Below the pieces are notes generated by a model, which saw only the letters and a program-made list of their open reading frames with translations, was not told where the DNA came from and did no database searches. Shown one piece after another: positions 51,502 to 59,156 of a DNA stretch of 64,000 nucleotides (position 1 is its first letter; every line of letters starts with the position of its first letter). The stretch is from Fredinandcohnia onubensis (GTDB taxonomy: Bacteria; Bacillota; Bacilli; Bacillales; Bacillaceae_L), in contig NZ_JAPSKV010000005.1 in the NCBI RefSeq assembly GCF_031181385.1, forward strand, positions 124,001 to 188,000, given 5' to 3'. The position numbers and the translations under genes are program-made.

Positions 51502-51518
51502 CTATTTCCTTCCTCCAC

Positions 51519-52436
51519 TTATACGAGACTGTTAAAAATATTTGGTTCAATACAAAATAATATTTCATCCGTCAACGCTGCATATTCGGAACGTTTCTTT
51601 CCTTCTGCAGTATCACGTGCGATTGCTTCATAATGTTTGATTACCGTTTTGAAAAAATAATTTCCTTTTTCTAAATCTGAGAGTATAGAATCAATATCTG
51701 CTTCTTTTAATTCTATTTTTAAAGCATTTATCTCATGATCATTGTTAACATTTGTCTTTTTGAGCGTTTCAAATATACCTATTAATTTAGGTTTCTCCCC
51801 AAATAATAATTTTGCTACTACTGCTTTTTCATGATCTTCACAATGGGTTTTGTAAATTTTATCAACTATTTTGATATAATGGCTTACCCCGCGAATACTC
51901 ATCGTTTGAATAATCGTCGGAATTAAATAGTAATTTGATAGGAGAAATGCGCCTTGGGTAATCACATTGTTACTTGGTGGACAGTCAAATAATATATAAT
52001 CATACTTACTTTCAAGCTGAGTCGTTTGAAAAAATTGCTGGAGCACAACAAGGTCTTCAAAATCATCTCTTAATCGTGAAGCAAGTTGATCGAGGCCACC
52101 ATTTGTATAAAATAGATTAGATGGAATGAAGTGAATTTGTTCAGGGGTTTGTTTGATTAAATTTGTCGTATCAATGGAGTACCTCAGGTTAGGAAACTGT
52201 TTAAATTGCAACCACAAATCATAGACAAAGTTAAGGCTTTCATCGTTCTTAAGCTGTTCAAGGTCTCTGTCAATTCTAGTAAGACAAATTTCACTCAGTG
52301 AGCATTGTGGATCTAAATCAATTAGTAGCACTTTCTTTTTTGCTTCTACCAGGTGAAGCGCAATCTGATAAATACTCGTAGTCTTGCCAACTCCCCCTTT
52401 GTAATTACCAACAAAAATCTTGTTTCCTTGCGCCAA
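51519..52436 (-). CDS. ParA family ATPase (orphan, chromosomal)
   Basis: A 305-residue ParA/Soj-type ATPase with the deviant Walker A motif KGGVGKTTS (residues 13-21), IDLDPQCSLSE, and YDILFDCPPSNN. These proteins position plasmids, chromosomes or protein clusters through ATP-driven binding to DNA. It is not the chromosomal soj, since no parB, rsmG or replication genes are near. It is paired with a 163-residue protein of unknown type. It could be a plasmid-derived partition unit or a cargo-positioning ATPase. The TTG at 52436 has a GAGGGGG site. Confidence 0.87.
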   Translation of the reverse strand: MAQGNKIFVGNYKGGVGKTTSIYQIALHLVEAKKKVLLIDLDPQCSLSEICLTRIDRDLEQLKNDESLNFVYDLWLQFKQFPNLRYSIDTTNLIKQTPEQIHFIPSNLFYTNGGLDQLASRLRDDFEDLVVLQQFFQTTQLESKYDYILFDCPPSNNVITQGAFLLSNYYLIPTIIQTMSIRGVSHYIKIVDKIYKTHCEDHEKAVVAKLLFGEKPKLIGIFETLKKTNVNNDHEINALKIELKEADIDSILSDLEKGNYFFKTVIKHYEAIARDTAEGKKRSEYAALTDEILFCIEPNIFNSLV

Positions 52437-52605
52437 TTGTTTACCCCCTCAGAAGTATTCATTTTAATGTATTAACGAATGAGGAAAATATGCTTATTTT
52501 GCTTTATCATAACCTTTTCTTATATCAATTTATAAAATATTTATAATTTTCTTATACCAATTATTACTATATGATAAAAGTAACAATCGCAATGGAGGAG
52601 AAAAA

Positions 52606-53376
52606 ATGGACATTAAATCAGATGTTAAAAAACAATTTGGCCGCAGTGCTGCCTCTTATGTAACAAGTGAAGGTCATCGAAAAGGTGGAGATTTACAAAC
52701 ATTGGTTGCATTAGCCGATGCAACAGGCACAGAGCTAGCCCTTGATGTTGCTACGGGTGGCGGACATACTGCCAATGCCCTTGCTCCTCTTGTAGGAAAA
52801 GTTACAGCATTGGATCTAACACCAGAAATGTTAGCTGCTGCTGAGAAATTTATTAAAGGGAACGGCCATGAAAATGTTGAATTTGTTGAAGGCGATGCTG
52901 AAAAACTACCATTTTCAGATGAAACATTTGATATTGTATCTTGCCGGATCGCTCCTCACCATTTTCCTAACATTACTAGCTTCGTAAGTGAAGTATCACG
53001 TGTTTTAAAATCAGGTGGGCAGTTCTTGTTAGATGATAATGTTGTTCCAGAAAACAAGGAGTTTGATGAATTTTATAATACAGTCGAAAAAAGAAGAGAC
53101 TATAGTCATTTTCGAGCTTGGAAAAAGTCAGAATGGCTTCAAATGCTAGAAGATGAAGGTTTTGAAATCCAAGAACTTTATCGTTTTGACAAGCCTTTTG
53201 ATTTTGAAAGCTGGTGTAACCGTATGCATGTGTCAGACACCGAAAAGGCCGAACTGAACGACTATATGCTAAACTCTTCCGATAAAGTCAAAAAGAAGTT
53301 TCGTATCCAAATAGAAAATAATACGATCATCTCATTCCAAGGGGAAGCGGTTGTATTAAAGGCTACAAAACTCTAG
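52606..53376 (+). CDS. Class I SAM-dependent methyltransferase (UbiE/YodH-like)
   Basis: A 256-residue protein with SAM-binding motifs ALDVATGGGHTANALAPLVG (motif I), VTALDLTPEMLAAAEKFI, and FDIVSCRIAPHHFPNITSFV with LKSGGQFLLDDNV. It belongs to the methyltransferase_11 group. The acceptor is not known. GGAGG lies about 7 nt before the ATG. It is immediately followed by a dispersed structured element. Confidence 0.87.
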   Translation: MDIKSDVKKQFGRSAASYVTSEGHRKGGDLQTLVALADATGTELALDVATGGGHTANALAPLVGKVTALDLTPEMLAAAEKFIKGNGHENVEFVEGDAEKLPFSDETFDIVSCRIAPHHFPNITSFVSEVSRVLKSGGQFLLDDNVVPENKEFDEFYNTVEKRRDYSHFRAWKKSEWLQMLEDEGFEIQELYRFDKPFDFESWCNRMHVSDTEKAELNDYMLNSSDKVKKKFRIQIENNTIISFQGEAVVLKATKL

Positions 53377-53379
53377 GTT

Positions 53380-53512
53380 TTAACTTATTCAGCAGAAGTC
53401 TCTAACTTCCACTGAATAAGTTAAAGCCTCCGGCGGATGCCACAGATTTTCAAAGGTGATTTTTCGAGCAAGCACGAAAAAATCTGGGCACAAATACGCC
53501 AAAGCGCATTTG
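53380..53512 (+). repeat. Structured dispersed element, copy 2
   Basis: Plus-strand copy of the element at 42136-42319. First stem TTAACTTATTCAG/CTGAATAAGTTAA (13 bp, 19-nt loop); the shared linker GCCTCCGGCGGATGCCACAG; second stem CAGATTTT/AAAATCTG around a TTTTCGAGCAAGC hairpin; last stem CAAATACGC/GCGCATTTG. It lies 47 bp upstream of the broken nitronate monooxygenase gene, in the sense orientation. Confidence 0.8.
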
Positions 53513-53559
53513 ATGTGGGGGATTTCCTCCACTTTCTTTTCATTTAGGAGGTTTTCGTT

Positions 53560-53852
53560 TTGATTAATAATAAAGTTACTGAACTGTTAAAGATTGAACA
53601 CCCGATTATCCAAGCTCCGATGGCTAGTGGAATTACAACTTCAGAATTAGTTGCACTGTTCACGAAAATGACCTCCCGGAGTTTCCTATTCAGAATTCAC
53701 TGACCCAGGATATCCGAAAGGCATCAAGTTTACAGAATAATAAAGACTTCATGTCACTATGGTCTGGACAAAGCCCAAGATTAACAAAGCATCAAAGCGT
53801 TGCAAACTTAATAGAATCAATCATTTCAGAAGTGGAGCACATAAAATGTTAA
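53560..53852 (+). pseudogene. Nitronate monooxygenase remnant (internal deletion)
   Basis: AGGAGG then TTG at 53560 begins a good N-terminus (NNKVTELLKIEHPIIQAPMA followed by SGITTSELVA), typical of 2-nitropropane dioxygenase-type nitronate monooxygenases. After about 30 codons the frame shifts, and the last 60 codons of the same family follow in another frame (NDLPEFPIQNSLTQDIRKAS, later FMSLWSGQSPRL) up to TAA at 53850. More than half the gene between is missing. Family members oxidise nitronates with FMN. Confidence 0.8.
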
Positions 53853-53898
53853 TATTGTCCTCGGCTTCAGACACAGACTCACTTTTTCCGCGGTCCCT

Positions 53899-53928
53899 TG
53901 TCCGAAGTTGACACAGCAGCTTCGGACA
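53899..53928. repeat. Hairpin downstream of the thi operon
   Basis: TGTCCGAAG/CTTCGGACA, a perfect 9-bp stem with a 12-nt loop. No T-run follows on the minus strand, so it may be a dispersed hairpin repeat rather than a simple terminator of thiD. Confidence 0.5.
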
Positions 53929-53940
53929 CTGCTCCTATAA

Positions 53941-54726
53941 TCAGTTCTTTATTGCGTAACAATGATTCAACGGTCCACTGCCTTTTCCAAGGTCAAGTCC
54001 CGCTTCTAATGCTCCCGTAATATATTGTTTTGCTTCCTGTATACTTGTTTTAATATCATGGCCTTTTGCTAAATTACAAGCAATCGCTGATGAAAGCGTA
54101 CACCCTGTTCCATGCGTATTCGGGTTACTAATACGTTCTCCTGGGAACCATGTGAACTCGCCATTACTATATAATAGATCATCCGCTGTATCTTCAAGAT
54201 GTCCACCTTTAATTAAAATGGCACCTTTATATGTGTCGGACAATTTTTGGGCAGCCACTTGCATGTCTTCCTTCGTCGTAATCTCCATCTCGCCAAGCGC
54301 CTCTGCCTCATGTATGTTTGGTGTAATAATAGTAGCTAGCGGAATTAATTTGCTAATCAAAGCGTCCATCGCCGATTCACTCAAAAGTCTACTCCCACTT
54401 GTTGATATCATGACTGGATCCACTACTATATTTGAAGGCTTATATTCTTCTAGTTTTTCAACGATTTTATGGATAATTTCAGGTGATGACACCATCCCGA
54501 TTTTCACACTATCAGGAAAAATATCAGTCATGATGCAATCCAGCTGTTGCCCCACAAATTCAGGAGTTGAATCGAGAACACCGTATACGCCAGTTGTATT
54601 TTGAGCAGTAAGAGCTGTAATGGCACTCATTGCATACATATTATGGGCTGTAATTGTTTTAATATCTGCCTGAATCCCCGCTCCCCCACTACAATCAGAG
54701 CCAGCGATCGTCAATACCTTTTTCAT
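53941..54726 (-). CDS. thiD: Hydroxymethylpyrimidine (phosphate) kinase
   Basis: A 261-residue ribokinase-fold kinase with GSDCSGGAGIQADIKT near the N-terminus, VDPVMISTSG and NTHGTGCTLSSAIA (anion hole and catalytic Cys region). It phosphorylates hydroxymethylpyrimidine to the pyrophosphate used by ThiE. It starts on the stop of thiE (TAATG overlap) and is the last gene of thiM-thiE-thiD. Confidence 0.95.
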   Translation of the reverse strand: MKKVLTIAGSDCSGGAGIQADIKTITAHNMYAMSAITALTAQNTTGVYGVLDSTPEFVGQQLDCIMTDIFPDSVKIGMVSSPEIIHKIVEKLEEYKPSNIVVDPVMISTSGSRLLSESAMDALISKLIPLATIITPNIHEAEALGEMEITTKEDMQVAAQKLSDTYKGAILIKGGHLEDTADDLLYSNGEFTWFPGERISNPNTHGTGCTLSSAIACNLAKGHDIKTSIQEAKQYITGALEAGLDLGKGSGPLNHCYAIKN

Positions 54727-55373
54727 TATCCTTCACTCCTTAACATCTTAGCTGAAAGCTCTTGTAATTCCTTTGTTGCAGCAAGGATATCAGTCTGTGC
54801 AAAGATTGCCGATACTACCGCAACCCCGTCTACCCCGCTTCCAGTCAACTCTAAAATATTCGTTTTATTAATCCCACCAATTGCAACAATGGGAATCGAT
54901 ACGCTCTTACAAATTTCTTGAACCGTTTCGAATGTCATCGGTTTCGCATCTTTTTTTGTACCTGTCGGAAATACTGAACCAATACCAAGATAATCTGCAC
55001 CCGCTTTTTCGGCAGCAATAGCTTGTTCTACATTTTGAGCCGATACACCTAGAATTTTATCTGGTCCAATCATTTCACGTACTTTTTCAACCGGCATATC
55101 CTCTTGCCCAACATGCACACCATCTGCATCACAAGCTTGCGCAATTTCAACGCTATCGTTTATAACAAAAGGAACATCATAGAAAGCCGTTAACATTTTA
55201 AGTTCAATAGCTTCTTGTAAAAAATCATCATACCCCAGATTTTTTTCTCTAAGTTGAAGGAAAGTGATGCCACCTTTTAGTGCTACTTCCACTTGTTCAA
55301 CTAAGGTTTGGCTGCCTGTCCAGGCACGGTCTGTTACTGCATATAGTTGCATAAATTTATTATCGATTTTCAA
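54726..55373 (-). CDS. thiE: Thiamine-phosphate synthase
   Basis: A 215-residue TIM-barrel enzyme with FLQLREKN, DADGVHVGQEDMPV, and GIGSVFPTGTKKDA, plus the phosphate loop VAIGGINKTN. It joins hydroxymethylpyrimidine pyrophosphate and thiazole phosphate. It overlaps thiM by 14 bp and thiD by one base, showing tight coupling. Confidence 0.96.
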   Translation of the reverse strand: MKIDNKFMQLYAVTDRAWTGSQTLVEQVEVALKGGITFLQLREKNLGYDDFLQEAIELKMLTAFYDVPFVINDSVEIAQACDADGVHVGQEDMPVEKVREMIGPDKILGVSAQNVEQAIAAEKAGADYLGIGSVFPTGTKKDAKPMTFETVQEICKSVSIPIVAIGGINKTNILELTGSGVDGVAVVSAIFAQTDILAATKELQELSAKMLRSEG

Positions 55374-56184
55374 TGTTCATACCACCTTGTAATTGTGTAA
55401 AATCTAGTTTGCTCATCGCATCAATCAAGTACATACGGAATGATGAAGTTCCCGCGTTCATTTCTACTACTTTTTGATGAGCCAATTCCCCGCAATATCC
55501 CATTGCGCTCACTGCTGCGGCTGTACTCTTTAAAATGTCACCAGGATTAGCTCCACAATAAGATGCTACAACAGAAGTAAGCATACAGCCGGTTCCTGTG
55601 ATTTTTGACATCATTGGGTGACCATTTCTGATCGCAAAGGCTTCATCCATATTCGCAACGATATCAATAGCACCTGTGATTGCAATGACTGCACCTGTTT
55701 GTTTACTTACTTGCTTTGCAAACTGAACCATTTCATTAAGATTACCTTCGTTGATGACGTCTTCTGCAGCTGCATCCACACCTTTTGTATTTCCACTTCC
55801 TGCATGTACCGTTTTTATTTCTGATAAATTTCCTCTGATAACCGCAAATTGTACCTCGTCTAAAAGACGATAGACAGTATTGGTTCTTAAGCTAGACGCA
55901 CCTGCTCCTACAGGATCCAAAATTACAGGATGCCCTAGTTTGTTCGCTGCTTTACCTGCTAAAATCATAGATTCTATTGTTCTCTCATTTAAAGTACCGA
56001 TATTAATCACAAGTGCATTGCAGATGCTTGTAATATCCGCCACTTCCTTTGGATCGTCCGCCATAATTGGTGAACCTCCACATGCAAGGACGATATTTGC
56101 AACATCATTAACCGTCACATAGTTTGTAATATTATGGACAAGCGGTGAATTTTGCCTAACGTTTTTTATGATTTGCTCAAACAT
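55360..56184 (-). CDS. thiM: Hydroxyethylthiazole kinase
   Basis: A 274-residue kinase with VHNITNYVTVNDVANIVLA, GSPIMADDPKE, and MSKITGTGCMLTSVVA. It salvages the thiazole moiety. The start at 56184 has GGAGGATAACC; the reading frame stays open further upstream but only through the riboswitch terminator. First gene of the operon controlled by the TPP riboswitch. Confidence 0.96.
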   Translation of the reverse strand: MFEQIIKNVRQNSPLVHNITNYVTVNDVANIVLACGGSPIMADDPKEVADITSICNALVINIGTLNERTIESMILAGKAANKLGHPVILDPVGAGASSLRTNTVYRLLDEVQFAVIRGNLSEIKTVHAGSGNTKGVDAAAEDVINEGNLNEMVQFAKQVSKQTGAVIAITGAIDIVANMDEAFAIRNGHPMMSKITGTGCMLTSVVASYCGANPGDILKSTAAAVSAMGYCGELAHQKVVEMNAGTSSFRMYLIDAMSKLDFTQLQGGMNIENR

Positions 56185-56202
56185 GGTTATCCTCCATTCA
56201 AT

Positions 56203-56238
56203 AAAAAATGCGGTATACCTGAAATAGATATACCGCAT
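56203..56238 (-). terminator. Riboswitch-controlled terminator before thiM
   Basis: ATGCGGTATA/TATACCGCAT with an 11-nt loop and TTTTTT on the minus strand. It lies directly after the TPP aptamer and before the thiM ribosome site, so it is the expression platform. Confidence 0.9.
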
Positions 56239-56259
56239 GAATCGTCATACTTACACACA

Positions 56260-56345
56260 TTCCCTACGTTGGCATTATCCAAATCAGGTAAAGGGTCAAA
56301 GCTACATTTCGCTTACTCTCAGCCCACAAGTGTGAGCTCCCCTGC
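56260..56345 (-). ncRNA. TPP riboswitch (THI element)
   Basis: On the minus strand the aptamer shows GGGGAGCTC, the conserved GGGCTGAGAG, GACCCTTTACCTGATTTGG and ATAATGCCAACGTAGGGAA, all in order. Binding of thiamine pyrophosphate should favour the terminator and shut off thiMED. Confidence 0.96.
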
Positions 56346-56357
56346 TTTTATTCAATT

Positions 56358-56370
56358 AGATTCTATTATA
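56358..56370 (-). promoter_or_regulatory. -10 element of the thiMED promoter
   Basis: TATAAT on the minus strand, upstream of the TPP aptamer. The corresponding -35 region falls in the hairpin repeat at 56374-56441 and has no clear TTGACA. Confidence 0.5.
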
Positions 56371-56373
56371 GCA

Positions 56374-56441
56374 GAACCACGGGGACGGTTCTAGTGGTTC
56401 CCTCAAAAATTAGGGACCACAGGAACCGTCCCTATGGTTCC
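56374..56441. repeat. Hairpin repeat of the ACCGTCCC type, copy 2
   Basis: GAACCACGGGGACGGTTC, then GTGGTTCCCT, an AT-rich loop, AGGGACCAC, and GGAACCGTCCCTATGGTTCC form an imperfect inverted repeat of about 30 bp per arm. One arm matches the element at 23488-23537. It reaches the stop codon of the DUF421 gene and the thi promoter. Confidence 0.7.
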
Positions 56442-57139
56442 TAGTGCAGCATATTGTCGTCTTTGTTGTCTATGTAAAGAGAACCATCTTTCTGTACTTC
56501 TGCGTAAAACACCTCAGATACATCCGTAACTCCTGCATTTTTTAATTGTTCGTTTAACCAGTCTGTATCTAAGTTCAGTCGGGAAAGATTCACTTTGTTT
56601 ATAGTACCGTCTGATATGACCTCGGTAGAAATTGGGTATATAGAGGGGTTACTGCTAATATTAGCATCTTCTTTTGTGAAAGGCATTTTATGTTCGTAGG
56701 GCATCACCGAAAGTTGTCCACTGGTTTCAAAGATGGCATAATGAACATCTTTTATAGAAAAGTACCCTTTTTGTCTTAATAACGAATTAAGAGCATCCAT
56801 ATCTAGTCGAGTAGAACGAAGTGAATTCTCCATAACCTTTCCTTCCTTTATCACAATGATTGGTTCCCCTGTGATTACTTTCCTTGCTTTTTTAAACTTT
56901 ATATCAATAAAACCCATAGCAATTGTAAAAACACTCCACCCTATTAACGCTAATATTCCATTAGATAGACTAAGATCTGAACTAAGTGCAAAATTCGCTG
57001 CGATGGAACCAATTGCAATCGCAGAAACAAAATTAAAAAACGTCATTTGACTGATTTCTTTTCTTCCCATTAACCTAGCCAGTACAAATAACACCACAAA
57101 CGCAAGTGTAATCCTTATTAAAAGTTGTGAAGTATCCAT
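56441..57139 (-). CDS. DUF421 family membrane protein (YetF-like)
   Basis: A 232-residue protein with three N-terminal membrane helices (LIRITLAFVVLFVLARLMGR, with the RLMGRKEISQMTFFNFV signature) and a cytoplasmic C-terminal domain of two alpha/beta repeats. YetF/YrbG/YkjA-like proteins are widespread in spore formers; the family has poorly known roles, some linked to spore germination. Start ATG 57139 has AAAAAGGAG upstream; the frame to 57205 lacks a ribosome site. Transcribed toward the thi operon. Confidence 0.88.
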   Translation of the reverse strand: MDTSQLLIRITLAFVVLFVLARLMGRKEISQMTFFNFVSAIAIGSIAANFALSSDLSLSNGILALIGWSVFTIAMGFIDIKFKKARKVITGEPIIVIKEGKVMENSLRSTRLDMDALNSLLRQKGYFSIKDVHYAIFETSGQLSVMPYEHKMPFTKEDANISSNPSIYPISTEVISDGTINKVNLSRLNLDTDWLNEQLKNAGVTDVSEVFYAEVQKDGSLYIDNKDDNMLH

Positions 57140-57309
57140 AAAAAAACTCCTTTTTAACTTGTTGAACTTTATTTTTTCCCTAATAAAACAATTTAATGAA
57201 TACACCCAATTTTAAAAAGAAGAATTGCTTTCGTCACTACAATAATGTACGATACATAGTATAAATCAAATACTGTACATCATTTAGTATTAAAAAATGA
57301 GGTGGGTGA

Positions 57310-57657
57310 ATGAGTGATCTATTTAACTCATTAATGACTGAACTTAGAAGAGGAACGTTGACACTAGCTGTTTTGAGTCAATTACGAACCCCCCAATATG
57401 GATACTCCCTAGTCCAATTATTAGAGGGTTCAGGTATCGCCATTGACCAAAGTACGTTATATCCTTTGCTTCGCCGTCTGGAAAAACAGGAGTTGGTGAC
57501 AAGCAGCTGGGATATATCTGAAAGTAGACCACGTAAGTATTATGTCCTAAGTGAGTTCGGTCTTGAGATCTTTTTACAGTTAAAAAAGGAATGGATTCAA
57601 AATTCGAAAGAGCTATATAGATTATTAGAGGGAGAGGAAGATTATGAATCTGATTGA
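57310..57657 (+). CDS. PadR family transcriptional regulator
   Basis: A 115-residue protein with the PadR winged helix: RGTLTLAVLSQLRTPQYGYS, DQSTLYPLLRRLEKQELVTS, and SRPRKYYVLSEFG. GAGGTGGG lies just before the start. It overlaps the next gene, a broken HAAS-type membrane protein, by 14 bp; PadR plus HAAS genes form a common Bacillus pair in which the second protein is thought to transmit the signal. Confidence 0.92.
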   Translation: MSDLFNSLMTELRRGTLTLAVLSQLRTPQYGYSLVQLLEGSGIAIDQSTLYPLLRRLEKQELVTSSWDISESRPRKYYVLSEFGLEIFLQLKKEWIQNSKELYRLLEGEEDYESD

Positions 57658-57969
57658 TATCTACGTGCAGGAAGTCACTCGAAGGCTGCCTGAAAAAAAT
57701 CGGAAGGATATTGCACTTGAGTTACAATCGACTATCGAGGATATGCTACCTGATGATTACAATGAAGAAGATGTAAAAACCGCTAGAAAAATTAGGGAGC
57801 CCTGCAAAATTGGCGAGTGGGTATCTCGACCATCTATATGACCGAAGACCTTTTCACTATGAACCCAGATCAATTTAACTCTAGAATGAGTATTGGTGTG
57901 ATTATTATTCTCTTAGTATCTGTAGCAATCAATATCTACGATGGTTTTCGCAAGGCCCGTATTCAATAA
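57644..57969 (+). pseudogene. HAAS-domain membrane protein gene, frameshifted and internally deleted
   Basis: The first 45 codons (NLIDIYVQEVTRRLPEKNRK and following) are an intact HAAS N-terminus. Near 57783 a one-base shift moves the reading to another frame, which continues the family sequence (LEKLGSPAKLASGYLDHLYD) for about 30 codons. After a large gap the last segment (SIGVIIILLVSVAINIYDGF) matches a C-terminal membrane helix in a third register, ending with TAA at 57967. A normal protein would have 300 or more residues. Confidence 0.8.
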
Positions 57970-58070
57970 TTTGATTTTTACCAAACTCCCATGAGGGATT
58001 AGTTGTCCTATTCTTTTTCTCAAATGCATATAGATGAGTAATAGATATGGAACAAAGGAGTTTGGTGACC

Positions 58071-58394
58071 TTGAATAAATTTTTGATCGCAATCGGGATA
58101 CTATCTATTATATTTGTGACCGGTGTAATTGAATCAGATGATGTCTATGAATACAAAAATGCAATCTCTGTATCTGGTATGTCTTCAGATGAAGAAGTAA
58201 CGGCAAACCCTGAAGAGGATACTTCAGACGAAGAAATGATTCCAGAATTGGAAATGCAGTATGTTGACACTGAAATTGTCAACGGAAATAAAGTTGAAAT
58301 CTACCGAGAATATGAGATTTATCGCAATGAAGCAAATGAAGTAATTAAAAGAGTTCCAACCGACAATTATGAGTATTTAGAGTACTGGAGATAA
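58071..58394 (+). CDS. Hypothetical protein with N-terminal membrane segment
   Basis: About 107 residues: an N-terminal hydrophobic segment (FLIAIGILSIIFVTGVI) that could be an uncleaved signal or anchor, then an acidic region (SSDEEVTANPEEDTSDEE) and a Tyr/Glu-rich C-terminus. I do not recognise it. The start is uncertain: GGAG then GGTGA precede TTG 58071, while GTG 58065 is also possible. It is followed by a terminator and is likely monocistronic, perhaps exported. Confidence 0.55.
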   Translation: MNKFLIAIGILSIIFVTGVIESDDVYEYKNAISVSGMSSDEEVTANPEEDTSDEEMIPELEMQYVDTEIVNGNKVEIYREYEIYRNEANEVIKRVPTDNYEYLEYWR

Positions 58395-58398
58395 GGAA

Positions 58399-58434
58399 AA
58401 GGAGTTAAGTCCTGTGTTTAAGGCTTAACTCCTT
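58399..58434 (+). terminator. Bidirectional terminator after the hypothetical gene
   Basis: AAGGAGTTAAG/CTTAACTCCTT stem with a 14-nt loop, then TTTTTTC on the plus strand; it also follows the convergent gene at 58440. Confidence 0.85.
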
Positions 58435-58439
58435 TTTTC

Positions 58440-59141
58440 TTAGCAACTTTCTACAAATCTTGTAAAAATACGCTTTGCAATCTCGTCTCCATTGACCGCC
58501 AAACCTTCGGGATGCCATTGCACGCCTAACACAAAGGAATGTCCCTTGCTTTCGATTGCCTCGATGATGCCATCTAAAGCAACCCCCGAAACCTCAAGTG
58601 GATATGGTACATGGCGAACAGCCTGATGATGATACGTATTCACCTTAAATTCAGAAGTCCCTGCAATGGATTCTAGTAGACTCCCTTCCTTCACTTTCAC
58701 AGAATGAGCAAGATGATACCTTGTTGCCTTCTGGGAGTGCTGAAGAAGCCCGGTTTCATGCTGATCATAAATATCCTGATACATATCCCCACCAAGCGCG
58801 ATATTCAAAATCTGGATTCCGCGACATATCGCAAGGATTGGCTTATTTGCAGTTAACATCTCCTGAATGATGGCAGGCTCAATTTGGTCTCTTCCAGGTG
58901 AAATCATCCCGAGCTTCGGATGTGGCTCCTCCCCAAATAAGGTTGGGTCAATATCCCCTCCCCCTGTTAAAAGAAGCCCATCTATCTTACTTGCAATCTG
59001 TGAAACATCTTCATCAATGCCAATTGGTAAAATAACCGGAATTCCTCCGGCTCCAATCACAGCTTGAATATAATCATTCGACAGCGTATGTTTATAATCC
59101 AACTCAACATGCGAGGTAACACCAATAATCGGTTTATTCAT
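58440..59141 (-). CDS. Class I glutamine amidotransferase-like hydrolase (peptidase C26, PuuD type)
   Basis: A 233-residue protein with the nucleophile Cys in AICRGIQILNIALGG, the GGGDIDPTLFGEEPH motif of gamma-glutamyl-GABA hydrolases, and the His-Glu pair in GVQWHPEG. It probably hydrolyses gamma-glutamyl amides such as gamma-glutamyl-GABA. It is 15 bp downstream of the P1 peptidase gene, so the two are likely co-transcribed and may break down unusual peptide or amide bonds. Confidence 0.88.
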   Translation of the reverse strand: MNKPIIGVTSHVELDYKHTLSNDYIQAVIGAGGIPVILPIGIDEDVSQIASKIDGLLLTGGGDIDPTLFGEEPHPKLGMISPGRDQIEPAIIQEMLTANKPILAICRGIQILNIALGGDMYQDIYDQHETGLLQHSQKATRYHLAHSVKVKEGSLLESIAGTSEFKVNTYHHQAVRHVPYPLEVSGVALDGIIEAIESKGHSFVLGVQWHPEGLAVNGDEIAKRIFTRFVESC

Positions 59142-59156
59142 GTTGATTCCCCCTCA

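Noticed and set aside
56185-56238. N-terminal extension of ThiM
   Set aside because: The extension is translated from the riboswitch terminator hairpin; GGAGG is correctly placed for the ATG at 56184.
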